A stretch of DNA of 64,000 nt from Streptomyces aidingensis (GTDB taxonomy: Bacteria > Actinomycetota > Actinomycetes > Streptomycetales > Streptomycetaceae). Location of the stretch: the NCBI RefSeq assembly GCF_900112355.1, contig NZ_FOLM01000014.1:94552-158551 (forward strand), read 5' to 3'. A program made the translations under genes and the position numbers. How positions within the stretch are numbered: position 1 is the first letter of the stretch; each line of letters begins with the position of its first letter. This document shows, one piece after another, positions 8,236 to 17,117 of the stretch. The notes below the pieces were generated by a model, which saw only the letters and a program-made list of their open reading frames with translations, had not been told where the DNA came from and did no database searches.

Positions 8236-9099
8236 TCAGAGGACCGGCGCCTGCGGCCCGTTGGGCAGTTCCAGCCGGCCGTCGAGCACCGCGCGGGCGC
8301 TCTGCGCGACCTCCGCCTCGCTGAGCTTACGGAATCCGTCCTCGGTGATCACCGTCACGATGGGGTAAATCCGGCGGGACACGTCCGGACCGCCGGTCGC
8401 CGAGTCCTCGTCGGCCGCGTCGTACAGCGCCTGGATCACCGCGGTGACGGCCTGCTGGCCGGTGAGATCCTCCCGGTGCAGTTTCTTCAGGGCGCCCCGG
8501 GCGAACAGCGAGCCGGAGCCCACGGCCGCGAAACCGTACTCCTCGGAACGGCCGCCGGTGACGTCGTAGGAGAAGATGCGGCCCTTCTCCTGGTCGGTGT
8601 CCCAGCCGGCGAGCAGCGGGATCACGGCCAGGCCCTGCATGGCCATGCCCAGGTTGCCGCGGATCATGGCGGACAGCCGGTTGGCCTTGCCCTCCAGCGA
8701 CAGCACCGCGCCCTCGACCTTCTCGAAGTGCTCCAGTTCGAGCTGGAACAGCTTGACCAGTTCCACGGCCAGGCCGGCGGTGCCGGCGATGCCGACCGCG
8801 GAGTAGTCGTCGGCGGGGAAGACCTTCTCGATGTCCCGCTGGGCGATCAGATTGCCCATGGTGGCCCTGCGGTCACCGGCGACCACCACACCGCCGGAGC
8901 CGTCCGGGCCGCCGGAGTACGTGGCCGCCACGATGGTGGTGCCGTGCGGCGCCTCCACCGGCCCCTTCACCGGCGGCAGCCCGCGTCCGCTCGGCAGCCG
9001 CTCCGGGGCATGGTCGGAGAGGAAATCGAGAAACGAGGAGGAACCCGGCGTCAGGAAGGCTGCCGGGAGACGGCCCTGGTCGTGCGAGTTGGCTGCCAC
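8236..9099 (-). CDS. prcB: 20S proteasome beta subunit (catalytic)
   Basis: 287 residues. A ~53-residue propeptide (rich in Pro, Ser, Leu) precedes the cleavage point EAPHG|TTIVA; Thr54 becomes the N-terminal nucleophile of the mature protease. GDRRATMGN and IAGTAGLAVELVKLFQLE are conserved beta-subunit blocks, and GIAGTAG supports the active site. Compared with the S. coelicolor protein as I remember it, a few extra Gly/Ser/Pro residues (YSGGPDGSGG) follow the nucleophile strand. The GTG at 9099 follows GGAAGG. It precedes prcA and follows pup in the same direction. Confidence 0.97.
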   Translation of the reverse strand: MAANSHDQGRLPAAFLTPGSSSFLDFLSDHAPERLPSGRGLPPVKGPVEAPHGTTIVAATYSGGPDGSGGVVVAGDRRATMGNLIAQRDIEKVFPADDYSAVGIAGTAGLAVELVKLFQLELEHFEKVEGAVLSLEGKANRLSAMIRGNLGMAMQGLAVIPLLAGWDTDQEKGRIFSYDVTGGRSEEYGFAAVGSGSLFARGALKKLHREDLTGQQAVTAVIQALYDAADEDSATGGPDVSRRIYPIVTVITEDGFRKLSEAEVAQSARAVLDGRLELPNGPQAPVL

Positions 9100-9344
9100 A
9101 GGTTTCCTTCCGGAGAGTTGACGTACTGCTGGACGCAGGCGAAGCGGAGTACGACACGGACCCTACCCGTCGGACTGCCATGATCCACATGGATCCGCCG
9201 GGCCGGGCCGGGCGGCTCGCCTCCGTGGCAGCCCGTGCCGGAACGGGCGCGGCCGGTAGCCGCGCCCGCGTATGCCCCGGGGGGCGGTGCCGGCGGTGCC
9301 GGTCCACGGGCGGACCGGGCCGGAGGCCCGGCCCGCCCGGCCGG

Positions 9345-9557
9345 CTACTCCCCGCCCTTCTGCACGAAGCCGCGCACGAAGTCCTCGGCATTGGACTCGA
9401 GGACCTCGTCGATCTCGTCCAGCACTGAGTCGACGTCGTCGCTCAGGGCCTCCTGGCGCTCCTTGAGCTCCTCGGAGACCTCGACGTCCTGGGTCTGTTC
9501 CTCGGTTTCCTCGGTGGTGCGCGACGCCCGCTGCTGGCCGCCGTTGTCCTTTGCCAT
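9345..9557 (-). CDS. pup: Prokaryotic ubiquitin-like protein Pup
   Basis: 70 residues, intrinsically disordered N-terminal half rich in Glu/Gln/Thr, then the helical SDDVDSVLDEIDEVLESNAEDFV region that binds the ARC coiled coils and PafA. The gene encodes the C-terminus VQKGGE directly: the last residue is glutamate, so Pup should be ligation-ready without deamidation by Dop, unlike the GGQ-ending mycobacterial Pup. The ATG at 9557 is chosen since it gives the usual MAKD-type start; a GTG at 9566 would add three residues. It lies between dop and prcB on the same strand, with 145 and 245 bases of spacing. Confidence 0.96.
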   Translation of the reverse strand: MAKDNGGQQRASRTTEETEEQTQDVEVSEELKERQEALSDDVDSVLDEIDEVLESNAEDFVRGFVQKGGE

Positions 9558-9702
9558 CTGCCTCACCCCGCTCGGTTCGAAGCTTCAAGATCAGACCCTA
9601 CAAGCAGGGGCTGACATCGGCCCCCCGGTTTCCGGCCCACCGCCGTGACCGGCGCTTCCGGCCCGGATGGGCCACTGCGATCATTCCCTTCCGGAGGGCA
9701 AC

Positions 9703-11214
9703 TCAGCCACCGGACAGCGCCCGGACAAGATCCTCCGCCGTCCGGCACCGGTCCAGCAGGCCCTTGACGTGCTCCTTCGTGCCGCGCAGCGGGTCCATGG
9801 TGGGCACTCGCTGCAGGGAGTCCCGGCCCGGCAGATCGAAGATCACCGAATCCCAGGAGGCCGCCGCCACATCCCCGGCGTACTGCTCCAGGCACCGGCC
9901 GCGGAAGTACGCGCGGGTGTCCTCCGGCGGGGTCCGCTGGGCCCGCAGCACGTCCTGGTCGTCCACCAGCCGCTCGATCCGCCCCCGGGCCGCCAGGCGG
10001 TTGTACAGCCCCTTGTCGGGCCGCACGTCGGCGTACTGGAGATCCACCAGGTGCAGCCGGGCGGCGTCCCAGCCCAGGCTGTCCCGGCGCCGGTAGCCCT
10101 CCAGCAGCTCGCGCTTGGCCACCCAGTCCAGCCGGCCGGCCAGGCTCATCGGGTCCGTCTCCAGCCTGGTGAGCACGTCCTCCCAGCGGGTGAGCACGTC
10201 CTTGGTCTGGGCGTCCGCGTCGTCGCCCCAGCGCTCCTCGACATACTTGCGGGCCAGCTCGAAGTACTCCATCTGGAGCTGTACCGCGGTCAGGGTACGG
10301 CCGCTGCGCAGCGTGACCAGCTCCCGCAGGTCGGGATCGTGACTGACCCGGTGCAGGGTGCGCACCGGCTGGTCCACGGCCAGGTCCACCGCGATGAAGC
10401 CGTCCTCGATCATGGACAGCACCAGTGAGGTGGTGCCCAGCTTGAGGTAGGTGGAGAGTTCCGCCAGGTTGGCGTCGCCGATGATCACATGCAGCCGGCG
10501 GTACTTCTCGGCGTCCGCGTGCGGCTCGTCCCGGGTGTTGATGATGGGACGCTTCAGGGTGGTCTCCAGGCCCACCTCGACCTCGAAGTAGTCGGCGCGC
10601 TGGCTGAGCTGGAAGCCGTGCTCGCCGCCGTCCTGCCCGATGCCCACCCGCCCGGCGCCGGTCACCACCTGGCGGCTGACGAAGAAGGGCGTGAGATGGC
10701 GCACGATGTCCGAGAACGGGGTCTCCCGCTTCATCAGGTAGTTCTCGTGGCAGCCGTAGGACGCGCCCTTGTTGTCGGTGTTGTTCTTGTAGAGCTGGAT
10801 CGGCTGGGTGCCGGGCACCTCGGCGGCTCGCCGGGCGGCCTCGGCCATGATCCGCTCGCCGGCCTTGTCCCAGAGCACCGCGTCCAGCGGATTGGTCACC
10901 TCGGGGGCGCTGTACTCGGGATGGGCGTGGTCCACATACAGCCGGGCGCCATTGGTGAGGATGACGTTCGCCAGCCCGATGTCCTCGTCGGTGAGCTGGC
11001 TGGCGTCGGCGTTCTCCCGGGCCAGGTCGAAGCCGCGGGCGTCCCGCAGCGGGTTCTCCTCCTCGAAGTCCCAGCGGGCACGCCGGGCCCGGTGCATGGC
11101 TGCCGCGTAGGCGTTCACTACCTGGGACGAGGTGAGCATGGCGTTGGCATTGGGGTGCCCTGGGACGGATACGCCGTACTCGGTCTCGATGCCCATCACT
11201 CGCCGTACAGTCAT
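9703..11214 (-). CDS. dop: Pup deamidase/depupylase Dop
   Basis: 503 residues, paralogous to PafA. It opens with MGIETEYGVSVPG (Glu10), and RLYVDHAHPEYSAPE carries Asp95, matching the proposed catalytic Asp. The ~40-residue loop between (ANAMLTSSQVVNAYAAAMHRARR) is the Dop-specific insertion that separates it from PafA. KNNTDNKGASYGCHENYL and INTRDEPHADAEKYRRLH are the shared ATP/metal blocks. Dop removes Pup from substrates; because Pup here ends in Glu its deamidase role may be unnecessary. The ATG at 11214 is clear. It lies upstream of pup and downstream of arc on the same strand. Confidence 0.97.
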   Translation of the reverse strand: MTVRRVMGIETEYGVSVPGHPNANAMLTSSQVVNAYAAAMHRARRARWDFEEENPLRDARGFDLARENADASQLTDEDIGLANVILTNGARLYVDHAHPEYSAPEVTNPLDAVLWDKAGERIMAEAARRAAEVPGTQPIQLYKNNTDNKGASYGCHENYLMKRETPFSDIVRHLTPFFVSRQVVTGAGRVGIGQDGGEHGFQLSQRADYFEVEVGLETTLKRPIINTRDEPHADAEKYRRLHVIIGDANLAELSTYLKLGTTSLVLSMIEDGFIAVDLAVDQPVRTLHRVSHDPDLRELVTLRSGRTLTAVQLQMEYFELARKYVEERWGDDADAQTKDVLTRWEDVLTRLETDPMSLAGRLDWVAKRELLEGYRRRDSLGWDAARLHLVDLQYADVRPDKGLYNRLAARGRIERLVDDQDVLRAQRTPPEDTRAYFRGRCLEQYAGDVAAASWDSVIFDLPGRDSLQRVPTMDPLRGTKEHVKGLLDRCRTAEDLVRALSGG

Positions 11215-11230
11215 GCGGCCCTCCTTGCCC

Positions 11231-11246
11231 GACGGCGATCGCCGTC
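11231..11246. promoter_or_regulatory. 16-bp perfect palindrome just upstream of dop
   Basis: GACGGCGATCGCCGTC is a perfect palindrome 17-32 bases before the dop ATG, inside the probable 5' leader. It could be an operator or an mRNA hairpin affecting dop translation. No regulator can be named. Confidence 0.35.
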
Positions 11247-11350
11247 GCGACCGCCGTGCCTCGCAGTCGAGGCTACTTCGAGGCTACGGGGCACGGATCG
11301 CGGTGACGAGATCACTGCGGGTTTCCTGTGGACTGTTCGGGGAAACCACG

Positions 11351-11388
11351 CGGCTGCGGGGCGCCGCCCAGGGCGCGCCCCGCAGCCG
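11351..11388 (-). terminator. Hairpin terminator downstream of arc
   Basis: Perfect 13-base arms (11351-11363 and 11376-11388, CGGCTGCGGGGCG and complement) with a 12-base loop lie about 65 bases past the arc stop codon, before dop. If it works, arc is transcribed largely apart from dop-pup-prcBA. Next to it (11399-11430) is a small imperfect tandem repeat of GCTGCGT(C)GGT. Confidence 0.5.
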
Positions 11389-11452
11389 GCGTGGTTGCGC
11401 TGCGTCGGTGCTGCGTGGTGCTGCGTCGGTGGCCCTGCCGCGGTCCGGCCGG

Positions 11453-13216
11453 CTACAGGTACTGGCCGGTGGACACGGTGTCGATGGACCGGCCGGTGTC
11501 GGCCCCCTGCTTCCCGGTGACCAGGGTGCGGATGAACACGATCCGCTCGCCCTTCTTGCCGGAGATCCGGGCCCAGTCGTCCGGGTTGGTGGTGTTGGGC
11601 AGGTCCTCGTTCTCCTTGAACTCGTCCACGCAGGCGGCGAGCAGGTGGGACACCCGCAGACCCTTCTGGTCCTTGTCCAGGAAGTCCTTGATCGCCATCT
11701 TCTTGGCCCGGTCCACGATGTTCTGGATCATGGCGCCGGAGTTGAAGTCCTTGAAGTACAGGACCTCCTTGTCACCGTTGGCGTAGGTGACCTCCAGGAA
11801 GCGGTTCTCCTCGGTCTCGGAGTACATCTGCTCGACCACCGTCTGGATCATGGCGTCCACCGCGGCGTCGGCGCTGCCCTGGTGCTCGCGCAGGTCGTCC
11901 TCGTGGATCGGCAGGGTGGGGGTGAGGTACTTGGAGAAGATGTCCTTGGCCGCCTCGGCGTCCGGCCGCTCGATCTTGATCTTCACATCGAGACGTCCGG
12001 GCCGCAGGATCGCCGGATCGATCATGTCCTCCCGGTTGGAGGCGCCGATCACGATGACGTTCTCCAGGCCCTCCACACCGTCGATCTCGGAGAGGAGCTG
12101 CGGGACGATGGTGTTCTCCACATCCGAGCTGACCCCGGAGCCGCGGGTGCGGAAGAGGGAATCCATCTCGTCGAAGAAGACGATGACCGGTGTGCCCTCA
12201 CTGGCCTTTTCCCGGGCCCGCTGGAAGACCAGCCGGATGTGCCGCTCGGTCTCGCCGACGTACTTGTTGAGCAGCTCGGGACCCTTGATATTGAGGAAGA
12301 AGCTCTTGCCCGCCGGCTTTCCGGTGACCTCGGCGACCTTCTTGGCCAGGGAATTGGCGACCGCCTTGGCGATCAGCGTCTTGCCGCAGCCGGGCGGCCC
12401 GTAGAGCAGCACGCCCTTGGGCGGACGCAGCTCGTGCTCCCGGAACAGATCGGGGTAGAGATAGGGCAGCTCCACCGCGTCCCGGATCAGCTCGATCTGG
12501 CCGCCGAGGCCGCCGATCTTGCCGTAGTCGATGTCCGGCACCTCTTCGAGCACCAGCTCCTCGACCTCGCTCTTGGGCACCACCTCGTAGGCGAAGCCCG
12601 AGCGGGTGTCCAGCAGCAGGGCGTCGCCGGCCCGCAGGGTGACGTCCATCAGCGGCTCGGCGAGCCGGACCACCCGCTCCTCGTCGGTGTGCCCGACGAC
12701 CAGGGCGCGCTCGCCGTCCTCCAGGATCTCCTTGAGGGTGACGATCTCCCCGGCGCGCTCGAACAGCATGGCCTCAACGACGTTGAGCGCCTCGTTGAGC
12801 ATGACCTCCTGGCCCCGCCGCAGCTCCGCCAGGTCGATGGACGGGCTGACGTTCACCCGCAGCTTGCGCCCGCCGGTGAAGATGTCGGCCGTGCCGTCCT
12901 CATTGGCGCCGAGGAAGACACCGAAGCCGGACGGCGGCTGTGCCAGCCGGTCGACCTCCTCCTTCAGGGCCACGATCTGGTCGCGCGCCTCGCGCAGGGT
13001 ACTGGCGAGCCGCTCGTTCTGCGCGGTCACTCCGGCCAGATTGGTCTGCAGCTCGACAATCCGTTCCTCGAGAATACGGGTGTGGCGCGGAGAGTCGGCC
13101 AGCTTGCGGCGCAGGACGGTGATCTCCTGCTCCAGGTCGGCAACCTGCCGGGAGGGATCATCGGACCCCCGACCGGACCGGATACCGCGGTTGATGTCGT
13201 CATCGTGGGATGCCAC
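11453..13216 (-). CDS. arc: Proteasomal AAA ATPase ARC (Mpa-type unfoldase)
   Basis: 587 residues. An N-terminal coiled coil (~20-80: QVADLEQEITVLRRKLADS onward) captures Pup. Two OB folds follow (~90-240). The AAA domain has Walker A GPPGCGKT, pore loop region SFFLNIKGPELLNKYVGETE, Walker B VIVFFDEMDSLF and arginine-finger region LRPGRLD. The extreme C-terminus is TGQYL, whose penultimate Tyr docks in the alpha-ring pocket to open the gate. The hexamer unfolds pupylated proteins into the 20S core. The GTG at 13216 (8 bases after AGGAGG) is chosen over the in-frame GTG at 13225, which lacks such spacing. Confidence 0.97.
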   Translation of the reverse strand: MASHDDDINRGIRSGRGSDDPSRQVADLEQEITVLRRKLADSPRHTRILEERIVELQTNLAGVTAQNERLASTLREARDQIVALKEEVDRLAQPPSGFGVFLGANEDGTADIFTGGRKLRVNVSPSIDLAELRRGQEVMLNEALNVVEAMLFERAGEIVTLKEILEDGERALVVGHTDEERVVRLAEPLMDVTLRAGDALLLDTRSGFAYEVVPKSEVEELVLEEVPDIDYGKIGGLGGQIELIRDAVELPYLYPDLFREHELRPPKGVLLYGPPGCGKTLIAKAVANSLAKKVAEVTGKPAGKSFFLNIKGPELLNKYVGETERHIRLVFQRAREKASEGTPVIVFFDEMDSLFRTRGSGVSSDVENTIVPQLLSEIDGVEGLENVIVIGASNREDMIDPAILRPGRLDVKIKIERPDAEAAKDIFSKYLTPTLPIHEDDLREHQGSADAAVDAMIQTVVEQMYSETEENRFLEVTYANGDKEVLYFKDFNSGAMIQNIVDRAKKMAIKDFLDKDQKGLRVSHLLAACVDEFKENEDLPNTTNPDDWARISGKKGERIVFIRTLVTGKQGADTGRSIDTVSTGQYL

Positions 13217-13600
13217 GGTCCTCACCTCCTCCAGGGGGAGCTGGACGCTTTCTGACCCTACCTGGCCGGGTGTCGTTCGAAACCCCTAGATCACGAACCG
13301 GGCCAAGGTGTGTCCGATCTTCACCCTTGCGCACTCCCTCACTCAAGGGGAATACCCAGCGGGCGCCGCCCCCCATCCCACAGCATCCCCAAGGGCAACG
13401 CAAAGCGGACAGATGTATGGTCGTAGCCGGCCAACCGGCGCCGGAAACGGCGTCCTTTGACCCATGCCGGACCACCGCTTGACCAGCACCGGACCAGCAC
13501 CGGAGCAGCACCGGACCAGGGCCGGACCACCGCTTGACCGCGGCCCGGCCGGGGCCCGGCCAGGACACAGCCGCGCACAGACGAAGGACGGGCAGGGACG
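13217..13600. other. Divergent intergenic region arc / ferredoxin
   Basis: 384 bases without a credible gene; the open frames crossing it have no family resemblance. It must hold the promoters for arc (leftwards) and the ferredoxin (rightwards), neither of which could be assigned with confidence. Its main feature is the 11-bp tandem repeat at 13471-13536. Confidence 0.6.
13471..13536. repeat. 11-bp tandem repeat, six units, upstream of ferredoxin
   Basis: Six consecutive 11-base units: ACCACCGCTTG, ACCAGCACCGG, ACCAGCACCGG, AGCAGCACCGG, ACCAGGGCCGG, ACCACCGCTTG. The first and last units are identical, so a 19-base stretch (13466-13484) recurs exactly at 13521-13539. The period is close to one helical turn, so any protein bound to each unit would lie on one face of the DNA. 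Confidence 0.8.
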
Positions 13601-13924
13601 ATGACCTCGCAGCAGCGATCCGCCGGGGAGCGCACCGACGCCCTGGAGGTCTGGATCGACCAGGACCTGTGTACCGGCGACGGGATCTGCGCCCAGTACG
13701 CACCCGAGGTGTTCGAGCTGGACATCGACGGACTGGCCTATGTGAAGCCGCCGGCCGCGGCGGGCGAGGAGGCGCCGCTGCTCACCGAGCCGGGGGCGGC
13801 GGCCCCGGTGCCGCTGCCGCTGCTGGACGACGTGGTGTCCTCGGCCCGGGACTGCCCGGGCGAGTGCATCCATGTCCGCCGGGTCGCCGACGGTGCCGAG
13901 GTGTACGGCCCAAAGGCCCCGTGA
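13601..13924 (+). CDS. Ferredoxin
   Basis: 107 residues. Cysteines Cys24 and Cys30 (DQDLCTGDGICAQYAPEVFE) with Cys85-Pro and Cys89 (ARDCPGECIHV) form the cluster ligand set of small actinobacterial ferredoxins of the 3Fe-4S or 4Fe-4S type; only four Cys are present, so a single cluster is expected. A Pro/Ala-rich insert (about residues 50-72) lengthens the middle loop. It probably carries electrons to a cytochrome P450 or similar oxidoreductase, but no partner is nearby. The ATG at 13601 is 3 bases after GGGACG; the start is not strongly supported by a ribosome-binding site. It is divergent from arc. Confidence 0.9.
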   Translation: MTSQQRSAGERTDALEVWIDQDLCTGDGICAQYAPEVFELDIDGLAYVKPPAAAGEEAPLLTEPGAAAPVPLPLLDDVVSSARDCPGECIHVRRVADGAEVYGPKAP

Positions 13925-13957
13925 CCGCCCCGTGACCGCCCGGCAGACGGGGCCGGA

Positions 13958-14608
13958 TCAGGCGCTCCGCAGGTCGCCCAGCGCGGCCGGCGGGGCGCCC
14001 TGTTCGATGACCAGCCCGCCGTCCCGCCAGGCCCAGGTGGCCTCGCCGTGCAGGTCGGGGGCGGCGCGCGGGACGTTCGGGCCGGAGTAGCCGAAGAGGG
14101 CCACGGTCACGGTGGCACCGTCGGTTTCCAGCCGGTCCACCAGCATGCCGTCGGCCGGGTCGACCAGCGTGGCCGCCACCACCGGGCCGGCCGCCGCGCC
14201 GTCCTCCGGGCCCCCGGGCCCGGCGGGGTGGGTGAGCAGATAGACGCCGTTGGGCGGGGTGCCGCCGCCCGCGTCGCAGCGGACCACGGCCACGGTGTCC
14301 GGCCGGCCGTCGCGGTCCAGATCGGTCTCGGCCCGGTCGGTGACCGCCACCTCGTACGGTCCGCAGTCCAGCGGGTACTCGGCGGCCTCCGGGTCGGGGG
14401 GTGCGACGGGGATCTCCGGCTGTTCCTCCCCGGTGCCGGCGCCGTCGTCCCGGCGGTCCGCGGGGCCGGCCGCGCCGCCCGCCGCGGCGCCGGCCGGTCC
14501 GGTCAGGGAGGCCGCCCAGGTCACCGCGGCGAGCAGCAGGGCGGTGGCGAGCCAGTGCGCGGGGCCGGAACGGGTGTGCGGAAGCTCGGGTCCTGCCGTG
14601 GGCTGCAC
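13958..14608 (-). CDS. Secreted or membrane-anchored protein of unknown function
   Basis: 216 residues. The N-terminus (HWLATALLLAAVTWAASLTGPAG, residues ~18-40) is a signal peptide or single anchor, followed by a low-complexity Ala/Gly/Asp/Glu linker to ~residue 75. The outer domain has two cysteines (DCGPYEV and VVRCDAG) likely to form a disulfide, and the segment DLDRDGRPDTVAVVRC resembles an FG-GAP/EF-hand-like D-x-D-x-D calcium-binding loop. The GTG at 14608 is 8 bases after AGGAG. It is conserved in position in streptomycetes between the ferredoxin and trmI genes as I recall it. No function can be given. Confidence 0.8.
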   Translation of the reverse strand: MQPTAGPELPHTRSGPAHWLATALLLAAVTWAASLTGPAGAAAGGAAGPADRRDDGAGTGEEQPEIPVAPPDPEAAEYPLDCGPYEVAVTDRAETDLDRDGRPDTVAVVRCDAGGGTPPNGVYLLTHPAGPGGPEDGAAAGPVVAATLVDPADGMLVDRLETDGATVTVALFGYSGPNVPRAAPDLHGEATWAWRDGGLVIEQGAPPAALGDLRSA

Positions 14609-14694
14609 GCGGAGAACTCCTGTGAGTCAAAGGGGCGGCACAAGACCGGTGGGGTGGCCAGCATCGTGCCACAACTCACACTCGTACGAGGCGT

Positions 14695-14721
14695 CCGGGG
14701 GCCGGAAAACCCGGCCCCCGG
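14695..14721 (-). terminator. Hairpin terminator downstream of trmI
   Basis: Perfect 11-base arms (CCGGGGGCCGG and complement) around the loop AAAAC lie ~64-90 bases past the trmI stop on the minus strand, between trmI and the secreted-protein gene. Confidence 0.5.
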
Positions 14722-14784
14722 CCGCGACTTCCGGCCCGGAGCGCCCGGGTGCGCCCGGCGCGGCGCGCGGGGCCGGCCGCGGGC

Positions 14785-15684
14785 TCAGCCGCGCCCGCTG
14801 CCGCCGCCGGGCCCGGTGTAGTCCTCGCCGTAGGCGCCGGGCGCCGGGCGGCGGCGCCGGCGCGGCGGCTCCACTCCGTCGGCCAGCCGCCGGGCGGTGA
14901 GCAGAAAGCCGGTGTGGCCCACCATGCGGTGGTCGGGCCGGACCGCCAGGCCCTCCACATGCCAGGTGCGGACCATGGTCTCCCAGGCGGCCGGCTCGGT
15001 GAAGTTCCCGTGCTCGCGCAGGGTCTCCACGGTGCGGGCGAGCTGGGTGGTGGTGGCCACATAGGCGCACACCAGGCCGCCGGGGACCAGCGCCTTGGCG
15101 ACCGCGTCCAGGCACTCCCAGGGGGCCAGCATGTCCAGGATCACCCGGTCCACCTCGGTGTCGGCGAGGGCGTCCTGGAGGTCGCCCACGGTCAGCCGCC
15201 AGGCCGGGTGCGGGCCGCCGAAGTAGCGCTCCACATTGGCCCGGGCGATCTCGGCGAAGTCCGCCCGCCGCTCGTAGGAGTGCAGCATCCCGCCGTCGCC
15301 GACCGCCCGCAGCAGGAACATGGAGAGCGATCCGGAGCCGACCCCGGCCTCCACCACCCGGGCGCCGGGGAACACATCGGCCATGGACAGGATCTGCCCG
15401 GCGTCCTTGGGGTAGACGACGGCCGCCCCGCGGGGCATGGACAGGACGAAGTCGGGGAGCAGGGGGCGCAGCGCGAGGTACTCGACATTGCCGGTGGTGC
15501 GGACGACCGTGCCCTCGGGCGAGCCGATCAGCTCGTCGTGCGGAAAGGCACCCTTGTGGGTGTGGAAGCTCTTCCCGGCTTCGAGCGTGAAGGTGTAGTG
15601 GCGGCCCTTGGGGTCGGTGAGCTGAACCTGGTCCCCGACCTGGAAGGGCCCGCGACGGCGGGCGGCACCGGTCGGTTCGGACAT
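14785..15684 (-). CDS. trmI: tRNA (adenine-58-N1)-methyltransferase TrmI
   Basis: 299 residues. The N-terminal ~90 residues form the small beta-domain (FQVGDQVQLTDPKGRHYTFTL). The SAM-binding Rossmann domain follows with VVEAGVGSGSLSMFLLRAVG as motif I, and VILDMLAPWECLD as motif IV. The family methylates N1 of A58 in the T-loop of tRNAs, and in actinobacteria the gene is a constant neighbour of the proteasome genes. The last ~30 residues are a Pro/Gly/Arg-rich tail. The ATG at 15684 gives MSEPTGAARRRG, a normal start. It lies just downstream of the site-2 protease gene on the same strand. Confidence 0.95.
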   Translation of the reverse strand: MSEPTGAARRRGPFQVGDQVQLTDPKGRHYTFTLEAGKSFHTHKGAFPHDELIGSPEGTVVRTTGNVEYLALRPLLPDFVLSMPRGAAVVYPKDAGQILSMADVFPGARVVEAGVGSGSLSMFLLRAVGDGGMLHSYERRADFAEIARANVERYFGGPHPAWRLTVGDLQDALADTEVDRVILDMLAPWECLDAVAKALVPGGLVCAYVATTTQLARTVETLREHGNFTEPAAWETMVRTWHVEGLAVRPDHRMVGHTGFLLTARRLADGVEPPRRRRRPAPGAYGEDYTGPGGGSGRG

Positions 15685-15732
15685 ATGCGCAAGCCTAGTG
15701 CAACGCCGGGGCGGGGCCCCGCGGGGAGGGCC

Positions 15733-16956
15733 TCAGGAGGGTCCGCCGGACGGGCCGGGGTGCTTGGCCATCGCGTTGACGAACGCCCGTTCCACGTCGA
15801 CGGCGGAGAGCACGCCGTAGATTTTGCCGCCCTCCTCGATCACCAGATACTCGCTCGCCGGGGCGGCCCGCAGGTGCTCCAGCAGCTGCTCGCCGGTCAG
15901 CTCGGCGGGCACCCGCATGCCCTCGGTCAAATCCTGCGCCAGGGTGCCCACCGTCACCCAGGGGCGGCGGTGCTCAGGCACCTGGGCGATGGCCGTCTCC
16001 CGCACGATGGCGCGCGGGCTGCCGTCCCCGGCGACCACCACCAGGGCGCGGGCCCCGGAGTCGTTGGCCCGGCGCAGCGCCTCGGACAGCGGGGTGTCGC
16101 CGGCCACCGGCACGGCGCGGCGGGTGAGCGCCCGGGCGCGCAGCGAGGGCAGCCGTTCCCGCAGCCTGGCCATGCGCAGGCTGTTGCCGGCGCCGGTCCA
16201 GATGATGGCGGCCAGGATGGCGGCGAGCAGCCCGTCGGTGAGCGAGTCCACGCCGGTCAGCGAGGACCGGTCGGTGAGGCCGCTGGTATGGGTGGCCAGC
16301 GGGAAGCCGATCAGCACGGCCACCGCCAGTACCCGGCCCACCCAGGCGGCGGCCACGGTGCCGGTCATGGGACTGCCGCTGAGCTTCCACACCACGGCGC
16401 GCAGCATCCGGCCGCCGTCCAGCGGCAGTCCGGGCAGCAGATTGAAGACGGCGACGATCAGGTTGGAGATCATCAGCCCGGCGAGCAGCACCCCGGGCAC
16501 GGTGCCGGCGGTGACCACGAGCATGCCCGCGTAGAAGACTCCGGCCAGCACCAGGGACAGCAGCGGACCGACAAAGGCCAGGACGAACTCCCGCCCGGCG
16601 GATTCGGACTCCTTCTCGATCTCCGAGACCCCGCCGAAGAACTGGAGGCGGATGCGCCGCACGGGCAGGCCGAAGCGCAGCGCGGCCACGGTGTGGGCGA
16701 GTTCGTGCACCAGGACGGAGGCGTAGAAGGCGACCGCGAAGAAGAGTGACACCAGGTAGCGGCCGTTGCCCAGCTCGGGCAGCACCCGGCCGAGCTGGTT
16801 GCCGAAGAACCAGGTGATGAGGGCGGCGACCAGGAACCAGCTCGGCGCCACATAGATGGGCACGCCGAAGAGCCGGCCCATGAGAACGCCGCCGCCGGTC
16901 TCCCGGGCGCGCGGCCCCGCCGCACCGGCGGATCGCCCGTTCTCGCTCTCTGCCAC
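15733..16956 (-). CDS. Site-2-type intramembrane zinc metalloprotease with CBS domains
   Basis: 407 residues, peptidase family M50. The zinc motif HELAH is within VLVHELAHTVAALRFG (~residue 65). The second catalytic part is NLLPGLPLDGGRMLR (the LDGG aspartate). About six membrane segments lie between ~25 and 250. A C-terminal pair of CBS modules (~270-400: TPLSEALRRANDSGARALVVV and YLVIEEGGKIYGVLSAVDVERAF) would sense a nucleotide. Such proteases cut transmembrane anti-sigma factors or similar substrates; the substrate here is unknown. The start is a GTG at 16956 after AGGGGAAG. It lies upstream of trmI on the same strand and is divergent from the RecB-type gene. Confidence 0.93.
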   Translation of the reverse strand: MAESENGRSAGAAGPRARETGGGVLMGRLFGVPIYVAPSWFLVAALITWFFGNQLGRVLPELGNGRYLVSLFFAVAFYASVLVHELAHTVAALRFGLPVRRIRLQFFGGVSEIEKESESAGREFVLAFVGPLLSLVLAGVFYAGMLVVTAGTVPGVLLAGLMISNLIVAVFNLLPGLPLDGGRMLRAVVWKLSGSPMTGTVAAAWVGRVLAVAVLIGFPLATHTSGLTDRSSLTGVDSLTDGLLAAILAAIIWTGAGNSLRMARLRERLPSLRARALTRRAVPVAGDTPLSEALRRANDSGARALVVVAGDGSPRAIVRETAIAQVPEHRRPWVTVGTLAQDLTEGMRVPAELTGEQLLEHLRAAPASEYLVIEEGGKIYGVLSAVDVERAFVNAMAKHPGPSGGPS

Positions 16957-17117
16957 CGCTTCCCCTCTGCTGGCCCGGCCGCCGGGCTCCGGCGCCGGCC
17001 GTTCCGGTCCATCCGGTCCGGGTGGTCCGATCCTGCCCCGGGGTCGCGCCGCCCAGTCGGCTGTGCTGTCGATGGTATGCCGCTGAGTGTCAGTGCCGGG
17101 GCTTAGGGTTGCCGACC

